NCBI GenBank assembly: GCA_034336665.1 | Contig: CM067576.1 | Coordinates: 15,739,385-15,803,384, forward strand | DNA from: Luscinia megarhynchos | Taxonomy: Eukaryota > Chordata > Aves > Passeriformes > Turdidae | Direction of reading: 5' to 3' | Length of the DNA stretch: 64,000 nt | In this document: piece after piece, positions 46,320-57,998 of the stretch | How the letters are laid out: every line of letters begins with the position of its first letter | Position numbering within the stretch: the first letter of the stretch is position 1 | Made by a program: the position numbers and the translations under genes | Notes under the pieces: generated by a model | What the model saw: only the letters and a program-made list of their open reading frames with translations | What the model was told of the DNA's origin: nothing | Databases searched by the model: none

Positions 46320-48725
46320 ATGCGGGGCTATTTAATGGTTTTCTGCCTTATTTGCTGCAGCGCAGAGGGGCAAATAGTGTATTCCATCGCCGAGGAAACA
46401 GAGCGTGGAGCGTCTGTTGGGAACATAGCAAAGGATTTAGGAATAGATGCAGCTACACTTTCAGCTCGGAAATTTCGCATGATCACCGGTTCAAGTAAGC
46501 AATATTTTAATATAAATGCCAGCACAGGGGCTTTGTCTGTTAACGAGCCCATAGACAGAGAACAGCTTTGTGAATTAAAGTCTGTCTGTCTTCTGAATTA
46601 TGAACTCGTATTAGAAAACCCTCTAGAGCTTTATAGGATGGAATTCAAAGTCTTGGACATAAATGACAACTCCCCCAGCTTTCCCTTAAGTGAATATCAT
46701 ATAAACATGCCTGAGTTCCTGTCACCTGGGGCACGGTTTACACTCCCCAATGCCCAGGATCTCGATGAAGGTGCTAACAGTGTCCAGAATTACACTCTGA
46801 GCCCTGACGAACATTTCTATTTGGAAATGCAGATACGCGGGGATGGGAGTAAATATCCTGAATTGGTGCTGAAGAAAGCCTTAGACAGGGAGCATCAAGC
46901 CACTCACAGACTTGTGCTTACAGCCAAAGATGGTGGGAACCCTCCAAAGTCTGGTGATGTCCCGGTCATTGTGACTGTGCTGGATACCAATGACAATGCA
47001 CCAGAATTTGAGCACTCGGTCTACAGGGCGAGTATCTTGGAAAACTCCCCCAGTGGCACTTTGGTAGCCCAAGTGCATGCCACGGACTTGGATGAAGGTC
47101 CAAATGGAGAGGTCAGGTATTCCTTTAGCAATACAACTTCTGCTGACTTACAGCAGATGTTCTCAGTTCACCCCCACACCGGGGAGGTGACAGTGAATGG
47201 TGTTTTAGCTGTTCAGAGACCCCTTCTCGAGATGCTCATTGAGGCAAGGGACAATGGGGCATTTGGCATGTCCAGCACAGCGAAGCTGCTGGTGGAAATC
47301 ACAGATGTGAACAATCACGGCCCAGAGATTACAATTACATCCCTTTCCAGTCCCATTCCTGAGGATGCTGCTCCTGGCACAGTGATAGCTCTGCTGAGTA
47401 TTTTGGATAAGGATCCTGGGGAGAATGGGAAAGTAACCTGCCAGATCTCTGAAAACCTTCCCTTCCAGTTAAAGCCTTCCCTTCAAAACTACTACAGCCT
47501 TGTCACCAGTGAGCTTCTGGACCGAGAGCTGATCAGCGAGTACAACATCACCATCACTGCCACAGACTTGGGTTCTCCTCCTCTCACCACTCAGAAGACT
47601 GTTTGGGTGCAGATTTCTGATGTGAATGATAACCCCCCCATCTTCAGTGCTGATGCATTTGATGTGTTTGTGGAGGAGAACAATCCACTTGGTGCTTTTC
47701 TCTATCAGGTCTTGGCGTCTGACCCTGATATAGGGGAGAATGGACGGGTCTCTTACACGCTCAGGAATTCCACAGTTGCAGGCAGTGCCCTGACCAGCTT
47801 TTTGTCTATGAACTTGGCCAATGGGAGCATCTATGCAAAACGTGCCTTTGATTTTGAGCAGCTTAGGAGCTTCCATTTCCAAGTGGAAGCCAAGGACAAT
47901 GGGTCACCAGCCTTGAGTGCTGCCATCACAGTGAATGTTTACATCTCAGACCAGAATGACAATGCCCCGGCCATCCTGTACCCCACCAGCCACAACGGCT
48001 CAGTAGCTGTGGAGGTCGTGCCCCGCCTGGCTGATGAGGACTACCTGGTGACCAAAGTGGTGGCAGACGACGAGGACAATGCACAGAATGCTTGGCTTTC
48101 CTATCACCTCAGCCACGCCTCCGACTCCACGCTGTTCCAGCTGTCGCCGCACACGGGCGAGCTGCGCACCACGCGCTCCCTGCGCTCCACCGACTTCCTC
48201 AAGCACAAGGTGGTGGTGGTGGTGCGGGACCACGGGGAGCCCCCGCTCTCCTCCACCGTGACCGTGGGCATCCTGCTGGCTGACACCCTGCCCCAGGCCC
48301 TGCCGGATTTTGATGACAGCGGGGAGGCGCCGCCGCTGCTCAACGCTACAAACATCTACTTGATCATTTCGCTCGCCTGCGTCTCGTTCATCTTCGCGGC
48401 ATTCATCTTCTTCCTCGCCATCGTCCGGCTGTGCCGCTGCCAGACTTGCTGCTGCTGCAGCCCAGCTGATGACTACAAGAAGTATTGCTACAGTGTGCAC
48501 ATGCTTCCCAGCTCCCACCTCCCGCCGGACATGCTGGAGGTCACTGGTGTGGGAAAACTCACTCACACCTACTTGTACAGGGCATCTGTAGGTCTTGGGC
48601 CTAGCAACAGCAGCATCCCAAATGGAGATGCTGGGAATGTTGCTAGTGGCTCGAGGTTACAAGTGCCAGGACCCTGCATCCAAGTGCAGCAGGTCCAAAG
48701 TGACCGGTCGAGTGTTGTCCTCGTG
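46320..48725 (+). CDS. PCDHAC1: Protocadherin alpha C1 variable exon (intact)
   Basis: 802 open codons up to the donor GTG|GTAAGT after 48725, phase 0; unspliced reading stops at 48785. The signal peptide is MRGYLMVFCLICCSAEG, then EC1 (QIVYSIAEETERGASVGN, CELKSVC), EC2-EC6, a membrane span at about 679-702 (IYLIISLACVSFIFAAF), a Cys-rich juxtamembrane segment (CRCQTCCCC), and a tail with LTHTYLYRASVGLG. Segments PEFLSPGARFTLPNAQD, STAKLLVEITDVN and THTYLYRAS match mammalian PCDHAC1 rather than AC2 or the gamma C genes, so the assignment is firm. C-type isoforms are expressed constitutively rather than by stochastic promoter choice in mammals. An RGD triplet occurs at 173-175 in EC2 (QIRGDGS). 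One calcium motif is altered (DVNNHGPE at the EC3 end). Codon use is mixed, except for a sharply GC-rich patch at about 48110-48470 covering EC6 and the start of the membrane span. Confidence 0.95.
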
Positions 48726-49357
48726 GTAAGTGCTTCTTCCTTTCACGCCTTTCCTTCCAAGCACGTGGCCTTGTGTCTGCACTAGGCTGCCCAGTGCAGA
48801 ACATACTGAGGGCATTTGCAGGAGAACTGGTCTCAATTCATGGCACCTGGAGGAAATATAAGTTTCTTTTATATATTTCCTAAAGCCAAGAATCTCTTTG
48901 GCTGAAATATTGTCATGGAATGACAAAAGAGATTTTTTTCCCCCGCTGTAAACATTAAGGACCTTCAGACAAGACTGAAGGTAAAGGTGTAAGTGAAAAC
49001 AAAATACCTTACAAGCCAAGCCATTGTCTTCAGAGAGCTAAGTAGAGGCATGATAAGAGTCTGTGCAAGTTTCTAATGAATGAGTGGTTCTAAGGTACGC
49101 TGGATAGAGTCTGTGATTTTTTTTCTAAATTTTTTTATCCCTGCCTTGATATTCCTGAGACTTTTTTCATTGAGGGGGAGCAGTTTGTTGAGCCAATATA
49201 CAGGTTTGCAATTACTAAAGTAGCTCTTTGTGGAATAGCTGTAATTCCTGTATCATCACCTCTTTAGGAAATGTGACTTGTAGTGCTCATCTCACTTTCC
49301 AAGCAGTCCATAGGTTTTGTGAATCTAAAATAATTCTCTTCTGGACCTCTGACCAAG

Positions 49358-49402
49358 TTTTTTTTTGTTTGTTTTTGTCTTGGTTTTTTTTTTTTCTCTT
49401 CT
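49358..49402. repeat. T-rich simple repeat
   Basis: T runs interrupted by G and C, ending TCTCTTCTCAG. It could serve as a polypyrimidine tract, but no exon is evident after it. Confidence 0.6.
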
Positions 49403-50993
49403 CAGTAGTGTGATGAGTGATTTTGCAGGAGAAAATATCTTCCTGTGATCACAGTGTAGGGCTACAAGGTCGACTATATCTGCAGGCCTAATCTGCTGGG
49501 TGTTGCTGCGTTGTCTGTCCACGGTTCAGTTGTCTTATATCTATTTTCAATAGGTCCTCTGAGTGGTCTTTATATTGTTTATGATGTTTTGCCTGCAGAC
49601 TGTCAAATTCCTTGGTGTGCATAACAGTAACTAACCACGGTTGGGTCTGTCCAGGCCAGTACTCTGTGTCTGCTGAGAGCCACTCCAGATGTTTCTCAGG
49701 GAAATGTAGAAACTCAGGTTACACAGACATGGTGTAATCTGCTTCCTGCTGTTGTTTTTTATTTTACTTTACAATTATTGGAGGCTGTCTTAAATCTGTA
49801 GCCATTATGTTTATTTTCACCTTTGAAATCTTTATTGTACCTTTAAATACATGTGAATGCCCAGCCTCTTTTTGAACCTTGATGTAAGGGTAGTTTCAAT
49901 AATTTATTTGGATAATCAAGTACACATTCAACAATATAATATTTTGGTTTATAACTCTTGAATTTCCAAGTAGTGAATTTTTGTAAATATTCCCTTCTGG
50001 AAAAGTTCCAGTTTGGTCTTAACTATACAATCAATTCATCATGCCTTCTCTCATTATGTGTTTACCAGATTTGGTTTACACGTGATGGATTTTCCTAGTA
50101 TTTAATCAGCCATAATTAGTTTTAAATTCTGTTCTGTGTAGCAGCAGAGGGTTGCAGATGTTGTGGGTTTCTCACTGCTCAAAGTGGGGTGTGTGGAATA
50201 CCTAGGTCTTGCAAAAGCAGAAGACCTTCCTTAAGAAACTGTAGAGTCTAGGAAAATAGCAGTTGGCAGCATGTAAAGAAGGATCTAATGCACTGGATAC
50301 TTTGGGAATGTAATTGATTATTTGAGGATCTGAAAAATAAAAAAGTTGAGTTAGAACCTTTGTAAAGGGGAAATAGAAAATGTTTTGGCACTATCTTGAC
50401 TCAGAAGGTGTCTGCAAGAACCCTGACAGTGTCTGGGGGGTGTAACTTTGGCTGGAGAGTAGTTCACAATTGCAAAACTAATAATAGAGATGACATATTT
50501 ATTGCAACAACAACAACAAAAAACCCCAAACAAAAACCCTCAAAAAACGGTCATAACTCATTTCTTTGTTCCAGCTGAGCAAGATCTGGAAACTCAGGTT
50601 ACCAACACATTAAACAACTAAATAATAATAAAAATGCCCAATTATCCCTAATCTCCATCATCAGAACAACTGTAATGTGTCTCATTGCATCTGCTGTATT
50701 TCAGTCATTCAGGTCAATTTTTAAACTTGTACCATGAGAAGCCTTTTTGCAGCTTTTGATAGTGGGCAAAATAAATCCCAGATGTCAACTTTGTCAATTT
50801 TATTTCCTTGGCTCAGAGATGGGCAACCATAGATGTGGCTTATATGGCAAGTCCAAAGACTTTGCATTAATTGAGCTGAGTAGGGGAGAAGAGACAGAGA
50901 CTGAAAAAATCCTTTTACCCTTGAAAGTAAAATCATACTGGTTATTATTAATTTGGGGCTGATCATTCCAGTGGCATTTGAGCTGGAGAATTA

Positions 50994-51033
50994 ACTATAT
51001 ATCTATATCTATCTACATATGTATATATATATA
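50994..51033. repeat. (TATC/TA)n microsatellite
   Basis: Alternating TATATC, TATC and TATA units over about 40 bases. Confidence 0.8.
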
Positions 51034-54000
51034 CCATTAGAAAATTCAGTTTAAAAATTGAAAATTTAATTTTGGATATTGACTAAATGCAGTCTGGAAG
51101 TGCTTTCAGGCTGATTCATTTGGAGTTAAAAATATAAACCTATGTGACCCATTGAGCTTTTGAGGAGAGGTGATTGTATTGCTCCCTAAGGATATAAATG
51201 TAACAAAAAGAAAATAACAAATATTTGAAAGACATGTAATATTTAAAAGGAGCAACTTCATGGTTATCATTCAGAGCACTGAAAAGTATTTAAAAATCAC
51301 AATTTTAGCAGAACTTCAATAGACCTGTTATTTATTTTGTTGGGTTTTTTAATTGAGAAGGCGATTACAATTTTCAGTTCATGTAGGATAGAAAAAGGTC
51401 TGCATATATGAAAATCCAATTGAACTTCCAGAAATTAGGTGTATTTTCAAAGTTTAGGTTGATTTCTTTATTCTTGTTCTGCTTTTGTTACTGAATTAAA
51501 CGACAGACTTGAATGTTTTTACACACGTAGGCGCATGAGACCCATTTGTGCTTTTATGTTTTCTATTTGGGTTAAAGCTATAAATAGCTCTGTGTGTGGC
51601 CATAACAGCAGTAGAGTAAACTGCAATTGTATCTTTTTCAATATTTTGTTGTGCCTTTCTGCAGGATGGCATAAATGGCAGCGAAGTGAAAAGCTGGGTA
51701 GGAGAGACAAAGGCACGAGTGGTTACTAAAGTAAGCAGTGATTCCCTGACTGATTTCTGGGATTGTGATGTAGCCATGGATTGCTCCAGTTCTTTTGTTT
51801 GCTTGTGTTGGCCATTGTGCTACACAAAAGGCCTGTGAGATATTTCTGCATTCAGAGTGTGCTGCCCTCTCTGTGACTTGGCATTCGATATTTAGGTTAC
51901 ACCCAAAAATAGATGCGAACCTTGCAATGGAGAATTTTTCTCGCTAAACTGTAATGGGAGTGGAATAATTTTGCACAACATGGCATGAATTTCCTGTGAC
52001 AAAAATGGATCCACTTCCATTGACACAGGCTGGCAATTGAGGCTGAACTGCTGCAGGCTAAGCATCAGTGGCTTCCTCTCACAAGTGAAGAGCAGATGTG
52101 TGTGCAAGCCCTCCCAGTGGCTCCTTCTGATGGGAATAACACAGTCAAATATAACAGTGAATTCCTTCCTAATTTCTTCTGTCAGTGCTGATAACAGCCT
52201 GTCTAGAACCAGCAGTCTTACGTCCACATTACAAGAATTCAGTTTTTAGGAAGATTTCTTACTCTTGGGATCAGGCCAAGAAAATCCTAGAAGGAGCAAT
52301 GATCAAAGAAAGTTCAGTGAGGAAAGGTGTCTCCCTCTGACCACTCCAATTCTTCCACAAAGAAAGACATGTTCAGCAAAAGAACACTGAGTCTTGTAAA
52401 CCCTACAAATGGGCTGAAACTTTTCCTGTCTGATGCGTGCCTTGGGAGTGTTATTTTTAAAAGTAGGGGAAAGGGAGAGTGGCAGGAGGAGCTGGTCGAG
52501 ACAAAAGGCTTGAGGGGATGTGGAGAGTAATGTGATTGTGTTTGGAGATGGATAAGGGGAAGGGAAGGATGAGGTTGAATGGTGATGTGGGCTGTATTAA
52601 AGCATAACACCAGAAAACATAATTTAGATGAAGTCCAGTCCTTTCCTGTATCAGTCACAATTTCATCTTAAATATTCACATTCAAATATTTAAATTTTAG
52701 TTGTAAAAATAATAATTTTAATTACAAAATTCACTAGGTAGTTCCCATTATTCCTTTTGGAAAGTTATTCCTCTAAGGCTTTGAAATGCTCTTCTGACAT
52801 CCTGCCAACTATTCTTTGCTATGAGTTTGTAGACTTGATTTTGTGCCAGCAATTCCCTTTTAATATGAGTAGTTCTTTCCCTCTTTGCATCTTGCTTTAT
52901 CCACAGCTTAGAAAGCAACCACATCCTTTCTTAGCTTTGTTTTACCAAGCTAAATAAGTTGATCTCTTTCAGCCTTTTTTCCTGTGATCACCTCTGCACT
53001 TATCTGATTATGCTGATATCCCTTCTCAGCATCAGTTTTTAATTTTTGGATATGTATTTCCTGCTTTTTTTTTTGCAAATGTGTGATCAGACTTATATAT
53101 GCTTCAGAGGCAGGACTTCCTATGTAGACAGGAATACTTCCTTGCCCAGTTCACGGGGAATTCATCCCCTGATTCTTCTTGGGAGGCCAATTACCTCCTC
53201 CATAGTTTTAATAAGTTGATTAATCACATAGGTATTTTTGCAGAACTTCTATGAGGGCAGAGGTGGATGGGTAAAGGTTAATTCCCAAGATGGTTCTTCT
53301 GCCCAGATTCATCCATCTAAATGCTTGATGATTGAGCCTTAGATGTTGAAAAGTCTTAGTCACCTGCTCAGAACAAATCATCCTGTTCATCTTTGCTCTA
53401 TGAGTTTAGACAAAGCCTACAGACAGCATTGGGAGTAAATTAATGACTTTTATCTCAACAGATCTCCAGATTTTGAAGTGAATGATTCCATATAATTGTC
53501 CTGTGGAACTGTTGTCAGACTAGCCCAACTTCTTGTGTCTTTTCAATGCCTCACTGTATTCAATGTTTTACTAAAATCAGAATAGATGTGATGAATTTCA
53601 GTTTGTTTCTATTGAAGAGAATTGCAAACCAGTCTAGCAAATGGCTGTCTTTGATAAACCTATGGCTATTTTCCTTCCTTTTTAGTGTACCTTCATTTCT
53701 CCTTTAGTCCTTCCTCCAATTTGTATCCAGACAGGGTAATGTGCTCGTGGTCACACAGGCTGGATTTCACCACTTTAAATTAATGTCTGCAGTTGTTTTT
53801 CTTCAATGAGATTATTCTACTTCAGACTTGACAGGTTTATATTAAAAAAAAAAATTAAGCCAAACCAAATTATCTTCACTCCCATGCTTTTATTTATCAG
53901 TTCTTTTAGAAACCTATGATGGAAATCAGGTAGTGGGGAATTGAGGATTTTTAACTCTCAGTGTTTTGGTTCTTCCTTGGTGACAGCAATTTCCGTTCCC

Positions 54001-55332
54001 TTGAGTAACTTGTCACATATTTAATGTCACACTCAAGATACTGAAAACAGAGCAAAATACAGATTACTTGTCACAAAATGGGATGCAATATTTTTGTACC
54101 CATGGCCTGTGCATGCTCTGCTGCCCATTGGAGCTGCTGGATTTTAGTGTGGCTCAATGTAACTGTGTTAATTCTGTGTATCTCTGGGGTTACAGCTTGC
54201 TTGTTTCAAAATAACAAAAGGAGCTGTGACTTGCTGAAGATTATTTTAAAATTGCAATTAATTAAGAGAATGGCAACAAAATACAGCATCCAAACTAAAA
54301 AGGGGGCAAGCAGGCACATGGGAATGAAGGTATTTAGTTGAGAATTTGTAAGGCAAAGAAACAGGCAGGGCAATAGCTGAAAGGTTTGGTACTATCAGAT
54401 GCATTTGGAGAATAAAAGCAAATTTGACCAATAAGGCAAATGGAAGTTAAATATCATAGAAAGCTACATTAAAAAAAGAAAAAAAGAGAAAGGTTTGAAA
54501 CCTTTAGTCTCTCTAAGGAAAATGAACATATTTTTGTTCTTTGGATTCTTTCTTCTCCAAAGGAATGATTTTTATATTTTGATCTGTTAGCTCTTCCATC
54601 TCCCCCATGGCTGGTCCCAGTCTGATGGGTCTTGACACTGTTTTTAGTGGCTTTTTATTTCTTTCTTACTTTGCAAAAGTCAAACATCTTTTCTCCACCA
54701 GCCTGCAAAATCAAAGTTTATGATGTTCACTCACAAAACCCGAAGGTACTGAATCCAAAAGGTTCTGTGGTGTTACTTCTCAACTTTTTCCAATTCCTTT
54801 GTTGGGGTCAGAAGTGAGGAAGCAGAGAAGTCTTACAGCTGAGTGGGCTCTTCATCTTTTGAACTACACAGCTGTTGGCTCTGTGTCTTGGGAATGTGTT
54901 TTAGACACTTTAAGGTTCTGCTTTGTAGCCTGAAGTTATCTGGAGATTGGTGCAATATCCTTAGGGTTTAAGCAGTTTTCATTACATGGTATTAAATTTG
55001 CAGAATTGTGATCATACCTGTAGTATGAAGACATTTCAAGAAAAGCTTGAATTCAGACTTTCAGCTTTGTGATTTCAAGAGGAAGACAGATGTGGAGCTA
55101 CTGGAGACAGGCCAGTGGTGGCCTCTGTGATAACAGAGACTGAAGCATTTCTCATATGAAGGAAGACAGAGACTGGGAATTGTTAGCTCATAGAAGAGAA
55201 GGCTGTGGGGTTGGGGGGGATCTCATTCTGTGTGAAAATAGAGCCAGGCCCTTTTCAAGGGTGCCCAGTGAGAAGAAAAGAGTAGGATACTCTGTCTAAG
55301 CCTAAGTAATTTGTTTTGTTGGTTGGGATGCT

Positions 55333-55508
55333 GAGCACTGGCACAGGTTGCCCAGGGAGATTGTGAAGTCTCCATCCTTGCAGATATTCCAAAGCCATCT
55401 GGACCTAGTCCCAGACAACCTGTTTTGCTTGACCCTGGTTAGGAAGTGGGGTTGGACAAGACAATCTCCAGAGATCCCTTCCAGCCTCAACCAGTCTGTG
55501 ATTCTGTG
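55333..55508 (+). mobile_element. CR1 LINE 3' end
   Basis: Clear CR1 tail: GCACTGGCACAGGTTGCCCA, then a CTCCATCCTTGCAGATATTC-type segment, GGTTGGACAAGACAATCTCC and the terminal CTGTGATTCTGTG. Avian CR1 elements end in short ATTCTGTG repeats. Truncated at the 5' end, as most copies are. Confidence 0.9.
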
Positions 55509-57510
55509 TTGGCCTTCATGGAGAAGTTGACTCAGTTTTCCTCTTTGTAGAATATTTATCTTGTGGAATATGGCCCATGTCAATTCTATTATCTATACAT
55601 ATATTCCTCTTTCACTGAGTGAAATTTGTTTGGATTTGTTTTATTATTGTATGCTTGATTTTGTTTTTTATTCATGAATACCGTAAAGATAATCAATCTC
55701 TAAAGCTATTTGTTTTCAATATCATATTGCTTGGGAGGAGATTTGGTGAAAAAAGGAAGTGATTTCTTCCCTGCAGTCAGAGGAGATATAACTGCTACCT
55801 TATCTCACCTTTTTGGGGCTGGAGAAGTAAAATCACCCCAGCAAATGACTTGTGTAGTCAAAGTTGCCAACTGAAATAGCTTCAAAGGCTCTGGGGTTGT
55901 TGGTTTAGGACTGCTATTTGCACTTTCATCTTTGTTTTAATCTTATTATATATTTGTCTAGGGATTAGAATTAGCAAGTTCTTGTCTTCTCTTTTACAGC
56001 ACTGTGGTTCTCCACAAGGCATTCCCCCTCTTTAATGCCTCTCACCTTATTTTAAAAACTACAGGAAAAATTAACCCGAGCTAATACAGAACATGGAAAG
56101 ATGCCAGCTTGATTGTGGTCAGAATAGAGCTGCAGAATACAAATGTGCACTGGAAAATATTATCACTTTTACCATTGTCATGTCATGTTTTATGAAAAAA
56201 GGTTTTCTTCACTCAACCTGCTCAGAGAGGATCCAGATGGTTTTGAATAAAATCCAAACCCATCAAGCTGTCCCCATTCTATGAATTAATAGCTCAGCAC
56301 CAAATATTTCTCTTCTGTTTGTTTGTATTCTCATTTAGGATGGGAGGCAAGTGTGGGTAATGTAGGTAATTGAGGTCCCTGGAAAACTTGTAAAACTGAC
56401 AGTACTGGATTAAACTTGATTGGGTGAAAAAAAAAGAAACATAGTTGCTGCCCAAGACATTTAAAAAGCCAAAGATGAGTTTAAATGTTCTACTCCCTCC
56501 TAACAGGTTTTGTAGAGCAGATTGTGTTAGAACAGAAGTGGAACGAGGATGGAGTTACAATAGCTACAATTTTGTTGTAGATTTTATCCCCTCTGAAAAC
56601 ACTGGCACATTTTTTCTCCTTTGTAAAAAAAAATATATTGGCTCTAAATTAATCAGTTGGCAAAACTGTTTAATGTGTGCAGTCTGGAAAACCTCCATAA
56701 TTTGTGGCCATTTCAAACACATTAACAATCTCAAACAGATGTATATTGCATTATCTCATAATTTATTACATCCTTGTACCCAGGGTTTCCAGTCACCTCA
56801 AAGGTAGCAGAGTTATTCTATTTATCAGTGTGTTAATGCTGCATATTTAGTTCTAAGTCTGTATTTGGCTACTTCTAATGCTCAATCCTGGTTTGCTTCC
56901 AATAAAGCTGGTAGAATTTTATATATAAAAGTGTTCTGCCTGAAAAACACTTTTTAGTTACTATTATAAATAGTGTTGAGTCACTTAATATCATGCATTT
57001 TTAATGTAGCAATAATTCTTTCCAAAAGGATTGTTTTTCAAAATACCTTAACAGAGGAAAAATAGATCAGCAATTACTGTCAGCAGTAGCAACTTGTATC
57101 CAAAGATCCAATCTAAATTTGCTTCCAGGACCAAATCTATGTTATTTATAGGGGGATGTTTTGCTTAAAACAAAGGAAAGGTTAATGTGCCATCTGAGGA
57201 GAACTCCCACCTCAGTAACAGATGAAATGAAGTCAGTGTGAGCAATTTTAAAACAGTTCTATTTTATTTAATGAAAGCAATTGCAATTGGTGGTCTTGGA
57301 GACACAGACTTCTGTATTTTCAGCTCTGTCCACTAATGAATGAACAAAACCTTTTCAGCATTTTAGGCTGTGTTCATATCATTACTTGCTGCAGAAATGG
57401 TCTGATGCATAGAAACTCTCACCACAGAAACCCTCAGGTGTCTCAGGGTGGTGATAGGAACTGGGCATTACCTGTTAGACAATTAGGCTGCACAGTTTGG
57501 TCATTTCTCA

Positions 57511-57998
57511 GACTGGTTGCTCCCAAGCCCCATCCAACCTGGCCCTGGGCACTTCCAGGGATCCAGGGGCAGCCACAGCTTCTCTGGGCATACTGTGCCA
57601 GGGACTCACCTCCCTCCTGGAGAACAATTCTTTCTCAATATCCCATCCATCCCTGCCTCTGGCAGTGGAATCCATTCCCCTTGTTCTATAACTCCACACT
57701 CCCAAATAGTCTCTCTCCAACTGCCTTTAGGTACTGGAAGGTTGCAGTGAGGTCATCCTGAAGCTTCTCTTCTCTGGGCTGAACCATCCCAATTCCCTCA
57801 GCCTTTCCTCACAGGAGAAGTTCTCCATCCTCTGATCAGCTTGGTGGCCTCCTCTGGACTTGCTCCAGCAGGTCCTTGACCCTCCTGTGCTGGGGACTCA
57901 AGGGCTGGAGGCAGCTCTGCTGGTGGGGCCCCACCAGAGCCAAGAAAAGAGGCACAATCCCTTCCTTGGACCTGCTGCCCACGCTGCTTTTGTTGTGG
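57511..57998 (-). mobile_element. CR1 LINE fragment, reverse orientation
   Basis: The reverse complement reads as CR1: CAGCGTGGGCAGCAGGTCCA, a segment about a ...CAGCACAGGAGGGTC... region, CAGCCCAGAGAAGAGAAGCT, then the TGCCCAGAGAAGCTGTGGCT region and GTTGGATGGGGCTTGGGAGC. It covers the end of the reverse transcriptase region into the 3' UTR. No intact coding frame remains. Confidence 0.85.

Noticed and set aside
46320..48725. Assignment of the C-type exon to PCDHAC2 or a gamma C gene
   Set aside because: Diagnostic segments (PEFLSPGARFTLPNAQD, STAKLLVEITDVN, THTYLYRAS) fit PCDHAC1 and not PCDHAC2, PCDHGC3, PCDHGC4 or PCDHGC5.
57336..57761. 141-codon ORF as a gene
   Set aside because: Its second half overlaps a reverse-oriented CR1 fragment, and no known motif is present.
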